Origin: Toxonevra muliebris
Taxonomy: Eukaryota; Arthropoda; Insecta; Diptera; Pallopteridae
Length of the DNA stretch: 64,000 nt
NCBI GenBank assembly: GCA_963691655.1
Contig: OY829327.1
Coordinates: forward strand, 84,022,019-84,086,018
Direction: 5' to 3'
Shown here: positions 47,691-58,933 of the stretch, piece by piece
Layout: each line of letters opens with the position of its first letter
Position numbering within the stretch: the first letter of the stretch is position 1
Position numbers and translations under genes: made by a program
Notes under the pieces: generated by a model
The model's input: only the letters and a program-made list of their open reading frames with translations
Told to the model about the DNA's origin: nothing
Database searches by the model: none

Positions 47691-47739
47691 CCAGATCAAA
47701 GTCCCCTGACAATCATAGAGTCAGTGAGTGGGTTGCAAA

Positions 47740-49382
47740 ATGACAAACATTCAAAGTAAATTTCTAACATCATCGCTATGCACTTGCAAGGATTTCCAGC
47801 ATCCATGGACGGACAAATGTATTAATGCTTCCGCGGGATTAATGCTAGCCTCAACGCCATACTGTCTACGAGTATATACAATAGTATATGCGGTAAGCTC
47901 TTTACAGTCAATTCTTGTAGTTAGTTCCTAACTTACCAAACAACAATTTATTTTATGCAGCTTTCATTAATTATGCGACATCGCGTGCCAAAACTTGGAG
48001 ATCTCAGGAGAACAATACTCGGTATAATTCAATCGACCGCTTTCCTTGTTACGAACAGCTATACATTTATCATATACAATTGCTTATTGCGCAATCTTAT
48101 CGGTCGCTATTATTGTTCCACTGTTGCCTTTCTGCCGTGTTTCTTATCAAGTTGGACAGCTATTCTTGTGGAGCGGCCAGCACGACGTCCCTTACTCACT
48201 CTATATGTGGCAAATGTCGCAACCGAGACCCTCTGGAATATGGCCGAGGCACGTGGCCTCGTTCGATCTATACCGCATGGGCAAACGCTTATATTCGGTG
48301 CAAGCATATCCATTCTTTTGTATTTATTCCGATTGGGTTTGCATAAGACAAACTGTAAAGATTCAGTATTTAACATATTACGAATTTTTGTGGGTAAACC
48401 CGAAGAAGGACCAGTGGAAAAGCTTTCCACGCCCTTAGCAAATATTCAGAATGAAAATCGTTTACGGCCCTCTTTGACAAGTATTTCCGGCCTGGTGCAA
48501 GTTTATGGAAACTTTATCGATGCACTGAAAAGCAAGCACTCGTCTTGTATGCACAAAGAGATTTGTATTAGTTATGCTTTGTTCGGGGGCCTAAAACCTT
48601 TTTTAGGCGGTGTTAGTCTGCAGGTAGCTCTGAAGGTCTTAATGAACATTAAGAAGATTGTGCAGTTCCGAATGGACTGGCGCAAGACACTCCTTGATAG
48701 AAGCACCTTGAAATTGGGCATATTCTTGGGCAGTTTCTCATTTTTGTACAAGGTTTGTTCTGAATTTATAAACAATGTAAAACTTTTACACCATCTTTGA
48801 TTAACTTTTAAGGCTGTTTCATGCACATTACGTCACAGCTTTGGTTATGATGATCCACGTTTTGCGATTCCCGCCGGTTTGATTGGCAGCTTTGCCTTCA
48901 TGCAGTATCCTGATAATACAGTAGCACTATACGTAATGTGGAAAATGTTACAGGTGTGTATGTTACGAAATAAGCAAGTATACTTCTCACTAATCACCCT
49001 CATATTTTTCTTACAGATCGTTTACAACTTGGGAATTGAGAAAGGCATAGCGCCCAGAGTTCCCGGTTTCCAACTTTTCTTATACTCTTTCTGCACGGCC
49101 ACACTGTTTCATGCGGGCATTTTAGAGCCGAAGACATTGCGTCCAAGTTACTTTAAATTCTTACAGGCAATTTCAGGAGATAGGTAAAAGTCTGCCAAAC
49201 AGAAAAATAATTAATTTTAGTAAATTCATGTGTCGTTTCTTCTTTGCAGGCTCACTAAATTTAATGTGGCGCCATTCGATATTTATGGACAGAAAGCAAG
49301 TCAAAGCGCTAAAGAAGTAATGGAGCGTCTGCATATTGTTAATAAAACAGCGCTGCCGAAATTTTCGTTAGCCTCTTTCTGA
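47740..49382 (+). CDS. Tmem135: TMEM135 orthologue, 5 coding exons, complete
   Basis: Multi-pass membrane protein; the mammalian family member is linked to peroxisomes, mitochondria and lipid handling. Coding exons: 47740-47892, 47961-48752, 48813-48953, 49017-49183, 49250-49382, giving 461 aa, close to about 458 aa in mammals. All introns are short with GT-AG ends (phases 0, 0, 0, 2). Residues about 14-27 carry the family's cysteine-rich start (CTCKDFQHPWTDKC). Exon 2 has LRRTILGIIQSTAFLVTNSY, TAILVERPARRPLLTLYVAN and IPHGQTLIFGAS. Exon 3 has AIPAGLIGSFAFMQYPDNTV. Start is the ATG at 47740. A pyrimidine-rich acceptor (TTTTTTTCCCCAG, ending 47694) suggests an untranslated upstream exon. No lesions seen. 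Confidence 0.93.
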
Positions 49383-52120
49383 GCAAAAAAAAAAGTGGAC
49401 TTAGTACATTTTAGATATAAGGCTATGCATTGTATCCTCAACTTTTCTTTAAAGTTGCAGTTTTTATATTTGAAAAAGTTCAAAAAATTGAAATTGTAAA
49501 ATAATACGTAAAGTGAAATTAGATATGTTTTTTGTTGTAATGTTGTGTTTCTCCTAAATATGATTATAATTTTAATATTATACTTTATTCTTTCTACCCA
49601 TTTACATATGTACATTTTCATGAGTAGTTATTTTTTATACCAAGCAATGCGTTTAGATCTTAAAATCACATGTATTTACGGTAAATTAAATTTTCCTATT
49701 GTTTTAAAGCGTAAAGAGAATTAAAAAAGTAAATGTTTCAATCATAAATAATTAAATGAAAATCAATTTATCGGCACAGCATCAAAGGACATGACTGAGA
49801 GAACAATAACGATGGGTACTGGCCTGAGCTTATCCTGCTAACCTGCGCACCCCTTAAGCCACAATGGTTCTACAAGAAAATGTCCATACTTACATTGTTG
49901 GTGGGTTTTTTTTATGTATTTTTATTGCATTTCGTAAGTACTTTTGTGTTGTATCGTAATAAATATGCGTATTCCCAAGCACATCCAACAAATTATGTCT
50001 CTTCTACACTTCATAATGGCAAGCAAAACATAAAGAAGAATATCAATTTAAAATGTTCCCTCCTACACCACTGTTTAACTTTCCGTCCCATTTATCTTAG
50101 TGAGCTGCTTGAAGTAGGCAAGACGGTCGCTCCTGTGCGCAACTGCGAGCAAAGCAAATTTGCATTTGAATTTGAAAATTATTGCCGCAGTGCGCTTATT
50201 TATCCTCACTCGATGTTAAATATGTTGATTTCAAAATTAAACATGGTGCTGGTACACACTTTGCAAATTCAACTCCCACTCCACCATTCGGCCCTCTTTC
50301 CTTCTTTATCCCAAGTAGTGAATGCATAGCTTATTTTCCCCTTGTTTTAATTTTTGTAAATACTCGTAGATAATTCATTATTTAAGCCAAAGCAGTAAAT
50401 ATAAAAAAAGAAAAATCTCTTAAGAAAAACGAGACCAATCCTGTCATTGTAAATAATTTGTTTTTCATATTTTACTTACGCCTAACAATGAGGCGAGACG
50501 CGAACGAGTATTTTTAGTAAATCGCTGGTTTAACGCATTTTTACACCGAGCCGCAACTCGCTATAAATGCAACAAATGCTTTTTTATGGGCACCTCCCTG
50601 CCAGCTAGCCCTGTGGAGCTGATGTAGTGGCTGCTGCGGTTAAAAGATTATTTCTTCTGTTGCTACTTGCGGCGAAGTAAAAATAAATTATTGCAAGCAA
50701 TAAATTTGTATGACAGAGAAAGCGAGTAATTGAGTGGCATTATCCCTTGCTTTTGTTGTTGTTGTCATTATTATTATTGCATTCTAAAGTTAGTGTAGAT
50801 CTTACTATTTTTAATTTATGATTAATGCTGGCATTTCAACGCATGGAAAGTGTTTTCAAACGTGCCAAACTCAAATATACTAAATATTTGAAGCCTCAGT
50901 CCGAAAACTTCTTTTCATACCAACATAATGAAGAAAACTAAATGACATTGATTTCCTATCCATGTACGGTTGAATGATATATGTACATATCTGCATTGCG
51001 TCCTAGATTCCTTAGATTATTTAAAATTTTTGCATTGGAAAAGCAATGAAACTCTGACAAATCTCATTAATCACTTTGTGTTGCCTTTTTCATTTCACTG
51101 AAAGCAACTAAATTCATTACAAAGTGAAGATACTGGTTGGTATGAAGAAGAAGAATTGGGAGCTTGGCTGTCAGCTCAAAATGCATATAAATGGGAATAT
51201 TATAAATTCTCTTATTTAAAATGTCGCGACTTTATTGTTGCTGCTATTGTTGTTGTTATAAATGCGTCTTTTAAGTCAATCGAATTCTTTTCTTCTTGAA
51301 AATTGTAAACAAGAAAATTATGCAAATTGCAAGAATAGAAGGATAAAAAATAGTAAACTTTAACACTTTGGCATGATGTAAACAATTATAAGAAAAAAAT
51401 GTGTAAGGATGAATTAAATTATATTTAAGCCGTCAAGGTGGAGCGGGAACCAAAGTAGATAGATCAAGAAAGTAACTTGAGAAAAAAAATTGTTTTTGAG
51501 CCTGGCTCAGCGAAAAGGTAGCATATGGCACCGCTAGGCATTACCGGGTTAAAGGGGCAGCGAAAGGGTGGCATTTGCACTTAAACCTAAACGGAAGCGG
51601 CAGCAAAAATGTTGAAACCAAAATTTGACCACTAGTTCAAATATGGGTAGGAAAATTCCTCTTATGAGTTATAAGTTAATCAAAAGTGTGTGCGAGTAGA
51701 CACACTTTGAAAATGTAAAATGTATGTAGGTAATATATTTAAATGGATGAACATATCCGCCTATCGACCTCCTCCGCTCTTGGTGTTATGTTAAACAGAA
51801 ACGAATTGGTTCATTCATGCAGAAAAAGGCAGCATTAAACGGAAATTGCTGCTTCAATAAAATGTGAAAAATTTCTCTACCATAGCAGCAGCTTGCTTAC
51901 TTAATCCCTAAATGAAATTGGACACATTTTTAGTTATTCTTTTTTTTCTTTGCTATTGCAATTACTCGATTGATTTCCTTTTTTTTTTTTCGTTTTGGCC
52001 ATGTCAAGTATTGAACTGCAGCAGTCAGCGTAGCAGTTTAGCTAACTAACTACGCCATAGCGACCTCAGTTGAGTTTACATTTTATAATTTGAGAAGATC
52101 TCTCAATTGCGCAGATACCA
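49383..52120. other. Intergenic DNA downstream of TMEM135
   Basis: Begins with the TMEM135 3' untranslated sequence. An open frame at 49880-50329 starts with a hydrophobic stretch (TLLVGFFYVFLLHFVSTFVL) but has no recognisable family and ordinary AT-rich composition. GTTGTTGTT-type repeats near 50755 and 51240. No other gene is supported. Confidence 0.3.
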
Positions 52121-53398
52121 GGGGTGCGATTCTGTAACTCGTTAGCGACAATTTTCGGATCGCTAAGTGGAGTTAACGACAATATTAACGATACTGCGAT
52201 TCTGTAACAAATTTTGAGCGATACTTGTTGCAAAGTTTTCACAAGAGAAAATGAAAATGTTGTGATAGATCGGGCAAATTTACGTCTTGTTGATGACCCT
52301 TTCCATTTGGATGATGAGGAGTTTAAAAAGTTGTACCGCATTACTACCGACCTTGTATGAACTGTTATTAGCGAAATAAGGGAGGAACTAAAAGGACACT
52401 GTATAATTTGCGGAAAAGCAAGTAAAAATTTGAAGAATTACATAAATTGTTGTGTCCAATTTATGTAATTTGTTTTTAATCCAAATTCTCGCAGAATAAA
52501 ACGTATTAAAAAGTCCGAAATAACGTAAATTCAACTTTCGGCTGTGATCTATAAATTGCTTTCTTAGATAGGGCATGTGTCCATATGGACACGTTAGGAG
52601 AATTCGGGTTAACGACGTGGCTAACATATACCATATTCTAAATAAATACAATTTGCCGAAATATCTCGACATCACTGCCACCTAGTGAGTCCAACAAAGA
52701 GATAAACCAACCTAAACAATAAATGTATGATGTGAATATGGTTTTTATACTGTCTATTGTTTAGGCGTGATGCTATTACATACATCACACATACGATTTT
52801 ATATAATAAGATATTGTATTGAGATCGAACCAATAAAAAATCTATAGGTGTTTGCTGCTTTACGCTTCTAGTGGATGCTACCAGCGGCCAGTGGTTAAGC
52901 AATAAGGCATTTAGATAAGTCAGCCGTTGATATGTCGAAGCATCCATGGGTAACAGACGCAATCAACAAAAATATGATCCGGGATTATGTTCGTATCCCA
53001 TGACTCCAGTAGAGCGACATGCAGCCAAAGCTAAATGTATACCAACGCGCAGTCCTTTCGAATATGCCATCTGTTCAATTGACTGTAGCTTTGTTGTTAT
53101 TCGGGACCATACGATTACGAAGAAGCATATGTAAATCGCCATGGATATAACTCTTTTTATATTTTTAATCTTAATTTAAATATTTTTAGGTGTAACCCTA
53201 CGTTAAAAATTTTAAATTAATAAATAAAAAACAATAATAGAAATATCACTTGCCAACGTTGCCACTTTTTTCACTTTTCTTAGCGATAATTGTCGCTAAC
53301 ACAGAGTTACAGAATCAGTACATCGTTAGTGGAAGCGATAAAATCGCAAATTGCGATAGCGACTGTCGGTCGCTAAGAAAGTTACAGAATCGCACCCC
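52121..53398 (+). mobile_element. PIF/Harbinger element, internally deleted and decayed
   Basis: Terminal inverted repeats GGGGTGCGATTCTGTAACTC (52121) and its inverse ending at 53398. Subterminal copies of ATTCTGTAAC and GTTAGCGACAAT occur inside both ends. Transposase fragments: at 52265-52380 RANLRLVDDPFHLDDEEFKK then LYRITTDLV, a stop, and TVISEIREEL, the N-terminal Harbinger pattern. At 53060-53150, in two frames, SIDCSFVVI with a catalytic-type aspartate and DYEEAYVNRHGYNS, the block after the first acidic residue. A large part of the DDE domain is missing. No clear 3-bp target duplication could be fixed. Confidence 0.8.
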
Positions 53399-53427
53399 AA
53401 GAAGTGGCCACGCCGCAAAAGTGTCAC

Positions 53428-53619
53428 TATAAAAGGTCCGTTGCGTATCATTAAAAGAAACGCACCATTTCAATGTTCAGAGCAAACTAGCCCCCAGTAT
53501 ATTATGTTAATTAAGCAAGGTAAACAAGAGAGTAGAAATAGATTGATAAGTAATAGTAATAGATTATATATATATAGGGTATTCAGAGTATCGACTACTA
53601 ATGACAGGGAAGCATTACA
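53428..53619 (-). repeat. 3' LTR (192 bp)
   Basis: Reads, on the minus strand, TGTAATGC ... CCTTTTATA. Identical to the other LTR except for one position (a at 53611 against t at 60035). Short LTR with a (TA)n stretch near its middle. Confidence 0.92.
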
Positions 53620-53629
53620 CCTCCCTTTT
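53620..53629 (-). promoter_or_regulatory. Polypurine tract
   Basis: On the minus strand GAAAAGGGAGG abuts the 3' LTR. The plus strand here shows cctcccttttc. Confidence 0.75.
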
Positions 53630-53806
53630 CATTTTAAAAAGAAAGAAGTAAACAAGGGGTACCGTCCTTGTTTAGTTCTTGCTTTTTTTTATAAACTTAA
53701 AATATTTTAAATCTAAAGTATTTTTTTTTTTAAACATATTTCAAATTGATCTATAGTAATAACTTATATAATTTATTTAAATGCCTTAGATTTATTTATT
53801 TCAATA

Positions 53807-53839
<33 letters not shown>

Positions 53840-53934
53840 ATAAAATATTTAAAAATATACTGTTTTAGCTTTTCAGTTTTTTGTTTGTTTTTGTGTGTGA
53901 ATATAATGGAATTATTTATTTATTTTTTTTTTCT

Positions 53935-56004
53935 TTATTTTGCTTTACGAATTCTGTTTTTATGAATTGTTTTTTCTTTCTTTGTTACCTTGTCATAAAC
54001 GACTACATTACAACCATCGACGCTTTTGACGATGTAAGGACCTTCGTAAATACTTTTGTGTTTATTATAGGGCTGTTTTTGAACTAATATGTTATCATTT
54101 ATTTTTAATGGCAGAGGTTTGGCATATTTGTCGTAAAAATCTTTATTCCGCAATTTGTGTTTTTCAATTAGATCCTTTGCTAAATTATGGCTTTTATGTA
54201 AACGAAATTTCACTTCGTTACTATAATTTTCTACGTTATAAATCGGATCAATTGTTTTCTTTTGTATTTCGCCGGGTAGAGTTGCTTTTTTACCAAAAAC
54301 TAACTCGTATGGTGAAAACTTGTTATTAAAAACAGTATTTGGAGTAGTGTTATGAAAAAATGTAAAATATTTCAAGTAGGTGTCCCAGTCTGAAATATTT
54401 TCATCTATGTATGCTCTCAAATATTCATTAAAAACTCTATGGTTGCGCTCAACAGTACCCAATGTTTCGTGATGATAGGCCGTTGAAAATTTTAATTCAA
54501 TATTTAATAGCTTGCATAGTTCGGTAAATACTTCATTTTTAAATTCTGTCCCTAAGTCTGATTTGATTGAGTTCATCGAACCATATATTAAAATAAAGTT
54601 TTCAAAAATTGCACGAGCAACCGTATTTGCACTTTTATCTGGTATTGCAATCGTTACTAAATACTTTGACAAGTCACATATTAGCGTTAAAGCATACTTT
54701 TTCCCATAATTAGATTCAGGTAATGGACCAATGGTGTCAAGAACGACTATGTCGAAAGGTTTTATTGGTGTTGGTGTTAAAACTAGTTCTACTTTATTTC
54801 CAGGTTTTACTTTATTTAAGTTACACTTGTTGCAATTTTTTACAAAAGTGGCAATATCTTTTGTCATATTTTTCCAGAAATATTTAGTTTTCAATTTTGC
54901 ATATAATTTCTTATAGCCACAATGTCCTCCTAGGAGTGGATCATTGTGATAAACGGTCATTAGTTTCTCTTTTTTATTTTTATCAAGAACTGTCTCTACT
55001 GGATCAGTCAATATAATTTCTAAATTTTTTAATATTTTCATTCCATGGTCTTTTAATTTTTGTATTGTGCAAATTGTAAAAAATACATCATCCTTCGGCC
55101 ATTCTATTGTGAGAATTTTCTGATTGACAGCTTCATTTTCGAGCCTCAAAAGCATTTCATCTAAATTCAATGTTTCGTTTTCAATCAAAATATTCAAAAA
55201 TAGTACAATTTTAAATTTTATAAAAAATTTTATGCGCAATTTTGTTAATTTATCATTTGTATATAAAATTTCAGATCTGATTTTTGCTATTTTATTGTTG
55301 AACTCATGGGAAAATTTGTCATATACTGGCACTTTATTTGTGCTACCATCTTTTTTCGGTATGCTAACTACCATTTGCTTTTCTTTAATTTGCTTAGACA
55401 TTCCGCGGGTTGTCACAGCAAGGATTTCTCTATTTGCGTTTTTCAATTCGTCAATTGAAATTCGCGAGAGTGCATCTGCGGCCACATTATGTGTGCCTTT
55501 TATGTATTCTATTGTGAAGTTATACTCTGATAGTTCTAACCTGATTTTAGTTAATTTTGAAGAGGGGTCTTTTATGTTAAATAAGTATACTAGAGGTCTA
55601 TGATCGGACCTGACGGTAAATTGAGTACCATAAACATATGGTCTAAATTGTGTAATTGCAAAATGAATAGCTAGAAGCTCCTGTTCAATAGTAGGTTTCT
55701 TTTGTTCGGCGTTATTGAAAGATTTTGATGCAAAATAAATCGGTAAATCATTTCCATTAAAATTCTGACTTAAAATAGCGCCACATCCAATTTTTGATGC
55801 GTCTACTGTTATCAAAAACTTCTTGGTAAAATCCGGGTATTGCAAAAGCTGCGGAGATATTAAACATACTTTCAACTCTTCGAAAGCTTTCTGGCATTTG
55901 TTATTCCAATCAAAATTTACTTTTTTTCGAGTGATGTAATTCAACGGTGCTGCTAATGAAGCAAAGTTTGGAATAAATCTTCTATAATAATTAGCGAAGG
56001 CCAC
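53935..56004 (-). CDS. pol: pol, C-terminal part: RT end, RNase H, integrase
   Basis: Frame of 689 codons that continues the upstream pol frame after a one-base shift near 56005. It begins with the end of reverse transcriptase (AFANYYRRFIPNFASLAAPL). RNase H: FLITVDASKIGCGAILSQN, PTIEQELLAIHFAI, FTVRSDHRPLVYL and GTHNVAADALSRI. Integrase: zinc domain with GGHCGYKKLYAKL and FVKNCNKCNLNK, then the DDE triad in FDIVVLDTIGPLP, MNSIKSDLGTEFKNEVF and TLGTVERNHRVFNEYL, with the last two about 35 residues apart. The C-terminus ends TIHKNRIRKAK. It inserts element cDNA in related elements. All catalytic residues look intact. Confidence 0.92.
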   Translation of the reverse strand: MAFANYYRRFIPNFASLAAPLNYITRKKVNFDWNNKCQKAFEELKVCLISPQLLQYPDFTKKFLITVDASKIGCGAILSQNFNGNDLPIYFASKSFNNAEQKKPTIEQELLAIHFAITQFRPYVYGTQFTVRSDHRPLVYLFNIKDPSSKLTKIRLELSEYNFTIEYIKGTHNVAADALSRISIDELKNANREILAVTTRGMSKQIKEKQMVVSIPKKDGSTNKVPVYDKFSHEFNNKIAKIRSEILYTNDKLTKLRIKFFIKFKIVLFLNILIENETLNLDEMLLRLENEAVNQKILTIEWPKDDVFFTICTIQKLKDHGMKILKNLEIILTDPVETVLDKNKKEKLMTVYHNDPLLGGHCGYKKLYAKLKTKYFWKNMTKDIATFVKNCNKCNLNKVKPGNKVELVLTPTPIKPFDIVVLDTIGPLPESNYGKKYALTLICDLSKYLVTIAIPDKSANTVARAIFENFILIYGSMNSIKSDLGTEFKNEVFTELCKLLNIELKFSTAYHHETLGTVERNHRVFNEYLRAYIDENISDWDTYLKYFTFFHNTTPNTVFNNKFSPYELVFGKKATLPGEIQKKTIDPIYNVENYSNEVKFRLHKSHNLAKDLIEKHKLRNKDFYDKYAKPLPLKINDNILVQKQPYNKHKSIYEGPYIVKSVDGCNVVVYDKVTKKEKTIHKNRIRKAK

Positions 56005-57515
56005 AATCTCTTAACTGCATCTTTATTATTTGGAATTGGATATTTTTGAATTGTTTTTATTTTTGAATCGTCTGGAAGGAGACCTTTTGAAGTGCACTTG
56101 TGACCAAGAAAAATCACTTCAGACCTAAAAAAGTTACATTTATACGGATTGATTTTTAAATGGAATTTTCTGAAGGTTTCGAAAACATTTTTTAAATTCT
56201 TTAAATGATGTTGTTTACTACATCCTATAACAATTATGTCATCGACATACAAAAATGCTTGATGTGGCGCAAGACCTGAAAATGCAATTGACATCATGCG
56301 CGAAAAAGAATTTGGAGCGATATTTAAACCAAACGGTAAGACTTTCCATCGAAATGAACCACTATCTGTACTAAAAGATGTAATATCTCTTGAATCTACG
56401 TGAAGAGGTATTTGGTGAAAACCGGAAAATAAGTCGAGAACTGAAAAATATTTAGCTCGACCAAGGTTGTCTAAAATGTCATCAATACGCGGGAGGGGAA
56501 ATTTATCTGCTATCAACTTTTTATTTACCGCTCTATTATCAAAACACATTCTATAAGCCATTTGCCCGTCAATGCTCTTTTTTGGTACTAAAATTAAAGG
56601 ACTATTGCAATTTGACTGACTAGGCTCTATTAAATCATTTTCCAACAATTTTTTGACTTGTGTATTAATTTCCATTTTCTGTGTATGTGGCAGGCGATAG
56701 TTTTCGATGTATACCGGTGCAGCATCGTTTACTCTCAGCTTTTGCTCGTAGAAATTATTTACTGTCATTTTATCATCTTTTAAAGCAAAAATATCAGCGA
56801 ACGTTTCGCATAAAGGCATTAAATTATCTTTTACCTCGTTTGGCATATGCTTCTCTAACAACTTTTTTAGTTTTTCGATGCGTTTATATTCTGAATTAAC
56901 TTCATCAATTGAGTAAACATTGTACTTTTCAAGACTTTCCGACCTAATATTAAAATTTTGGATACATTTAAATTCTTCTGTTGTGTTTACTACACGCATA
57001 ACTGGTGTATTTGAATTGACAATGCATTTACCAATAAATACTCCATTGCAAACCTCTTGAGAGTCTATAAAAATTGGTTCCGTACCTTTTTTTAATTTAA
57101 AAATTCTAAACACCTCACATCTTGGTGGAATTATACAGTTTTCGTTACTTGTACCATTTACGATAGGAATTTTCAACTTATTATTGTAATACCAAAACGA
57201 AATTGCCATATTTTCATAATTAATCTTGCATTTGTGTACTTTTAAAAAGTCTTTACCGAGTATTCCTTCGGATGGGATATTAAAATTATCGGGGACAACA
57301 TGAAAAGTTTGTGGAATCGAATAATTATGAATAATAAGATTTGCACGAATTGTGCCTAGAGTTAAAATGGAATCAGTTGTTATGCCTGTAATATTTATTA
57401 TTTCGTTTTTATTGAGTACAGTGTTTAAATTTAAACAAGAAATTTTTATTAACGAAATATCTGCTTGAGAATCGACTAAAAAACTACATGACTTATTTGT
57501 TTCTGTACAATTCAA
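55953..57515 (-). CDS. pol: pol, N-terminal part: protease and reverse transcriptase
   Basis: The frame is open upstream of 57515 to about 57620 and lies -1 to gag, so pol is probably made by frameshifting near the gag end. Protease: FLVDSQADISLIK, where DSQ stands in place of the usual DSG/DTG, followed by EGILGKDFL. Reverse transcriptase: KKLLENDLIEPSQSNCNSPL, DKFPLPRIDDILDNLGRAKY, LDLFSGFHQIPLH, LPFGLNIAPNSFSRMM and the YVDD box in AFLYVDDIIVIGCS. Homology leaves the frame after KDAVKRL near 56010, consistent with loss of one base; the remaining 16 or so codons are out of frame. Confidence 0.92.
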   Translation of the reverse strand: MNCTETNKSCSFLVDSQADISLIKISCLNLNTVLNKNEIINITGITTDSILTLGTIRANLIIHNYSIPQTFHVVPDNFNIPSEGILGKDFLKVHKCKINYENMAISFWYYNNKLKIPIVNGTSNENCIIPPRCEVFRIFKLKKGTEPIFIDSQEVCNGVFIGKCIVNSNTPVMRVVNTTEEFKCIQNFNIRSESLEKYNVYSIDEVNSEYKRIEKLKKLLEKHMPNEVKDNLMPLCETFADIFALKDDKMTVNNFYEQKLRVNDAAPVYIENYRLPHTQKMEINTQVKKLLENDLIEPSQSNCNSPLILVPKKSIDGQMAYRMCFDNRAVNKKLIADKFPLPRIDDILDNLGRAKYFSVLDLFSGFHQIPLHVDSRDITSFSTDSGSFRWKVLPFGLNIAPNSFSRMMSIAFSGLAPHQAFLYVDDIIVIGCSKQHHLKNLKNVFETFRKFHLKINPYKCNFFRSEVIFLGHKCTSKGLLPDDSKIKTIQKYPIPNNKDAVKRLWPSLIIIEDLFQTLLH

Positions 57516-57580
57516 ATTAATGAAATCTGCGTAATTTAAATTTAAACTGTAAACAGACTTTGTGAGCTGGTTTTCAATCG

Positions 57581-58933
57581 CTAATATTGATTTGCCTCCC
57601 CCAGCATTTCCTGCTGAGGGACTTCCGCGTTTAAAGTCAGGGTTCTCGCATTGTGATTATTTGAATAGTTTCTACTGATGTTGTTATTAAATCGAGTGTT
57701 ACCACGATTAGGATTATAGCTACTTCTACTTTGGTTATAATTATTGCCGCGATTGCTATAAAAACTTCGTGAGTGACCATTACCACGACTGTAATTATTG
57801 CCACTATGAAAATTATTGCCACGATTATTATTAAATCGGTTGAAATTATTTCTATTCGAAAGATTGTTCGAATTGTTGCCACGAGATTGAAATGCTAGGA
57901 CTTGTTTTTCTTTCGATTCATTTGTTTGCTCTACGACTAGTTTAGCTACGACATCTTTCGGATCGGTGAATGCTGTTGAAGCCAGAATTGATTTAATTAA
58001 ATCTGATTTAGCATTCAACCGACAAACACTAACTGTTTGCTCGATTGCCATTTCATGAGCTTTGACTTTTGTTATGCCTTCAATGACGAGAGTTCTTTCA
58101 AGAGCATCGGCAAGCTCTTCTGCTTGTTTAGAAAATTCTGCGTAATTATTATTTTTAACTTGCAAAGCTGCAATTTTCCCAGCAACCACTTTCGAATTAT
58201 CGGGCTTTATTTTGTTTCTCAAAGCAGTTTTTATTTGGTCAATTGAGTTAACATTTTCGGGTAGAGCTTCTCGTGCTTTTCCTTCTAACTTTGACTTAAC
58301 AAACGATATAAAGGTAGCTGTCAGGTTATTTTCTGTTAATTCTTGAATTAAATTAATTTTATCTAAAAATGACTCTAATCCAAGTGGATTCCCCTCATAA
58401 TTTTCTCTCATTATCATAGCACACATGCTAATAAATGATTTCTTTTGCTCTATAGTAGCTGCCATTTCTGTATTCAACCCAACTTTTCTATCAATATTGT
58501 TTCCTGAATTGTTATTACCTGAACTCGAATCGGTTCCTGACGAAATTGTTTGATTAATATTTCTTGCTTTGTTTTCTTCTGAATCATATTTTTCCGCATC
58601 CGAATCAGTTTCTGTCAAAATTGCTCTGTCAACTGGTGTGAATTTATTAATATCAACTCTAATTTTACAATCTAATTTGCCAAAACATCTAACCAAAAGC
58701 TTTCTACAATGTGTTATTCTATCGCATATATTTGCTTCTATAGTACTTGATAGCTCTTCGGTATGCAACGCAGTGTATGACAAAATAGCATTATAGTTAT
58801 CAATAAGTAATTCCACATATTCATTTATTTTTGTTACGTTTGTTGAAAGTGGGCGATTTTGTAACACACGTTTTTTTATTGTGTAAAATTTGTTGATCAA
58901 GTCGTTAAATTTTTCTTGATCAAATTTTGACAT
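57581..58933 (-). CDS. gag: gag (mdg1/412-type)
   Basis: 450 residues from the ATG at 58933. N-terminal helical region (FNDLINKFYTIKKRVLQNRP), an acidic Ser/Asn-rich linker with ETDSDAEKYDSEEN and SGNNNSGNN, then a capsid-like region (GLESFLDKINLIQELTENN, FVKSKLEGKAREALPENV). The C-terminus (about 350-430) is Asn/Arg/Gly-rich with repeated RGNN, NYNQSRSSYN-type words and no CCHC knuckle; RNA binding by an RG-rich tail is inference. Structural protein of the particle. No stops or shifts. Confidence 0.88.
   Translation of the reverse strand: MSKFDQEKFNDLINKFYTIKKRVLQNRPLSTNVTKINEYVELLIDNYNAILSYTALHTEELSSTIEANICDRITHCRKLLVRCFGKLDCKIRVDINKFTPVDRAILTETDSDAEKYDSEENKARNINQTISSGTDSSSGNNNSGNNIDRKVGLNTEMAATIEQKKSFISMCAMIMRENYEGNPLGLESFLDKINLIQELTENNLTATFISFVKSKLEGKAREALPENVNSIDQIKTALRNKIKPDNSKVVAGKIAALQVKNNNYAEFSKQAEELADALERTLVIEGITKVKAHEMAIEQTVSVCRLNAKSDLIKSILASTAFTDPKDVVAKLVVEQTNESKEKQVLAFQSRGNNSNNLSNRNNFNRFNNNRGNNFHSGNNYSRGNGHSRSFYSNRGNNYNQSRSSYNPNRGNTRFNNNISRNYSNNHNARTLTLNAEVPQQEMLGEANQY

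Noticed and set aside
49880..50329. 149-aa open frame downstream of TMEM135, with a hydrophobic start
   Set aside because: No family motif, no splice context, AT-driven composition. Kept only as a note in the intergenic entry.
54108..55603. Plus-strand open frames inside the Gypsy pol
   Set aside because: Antisense shadows of pol.
57637..57882. 81-aa Ile/Val-rich minus-strand frame
   Set aside because: Alternative frame of the Asn/Arg/Gly-rich gag tail; composition artefact.
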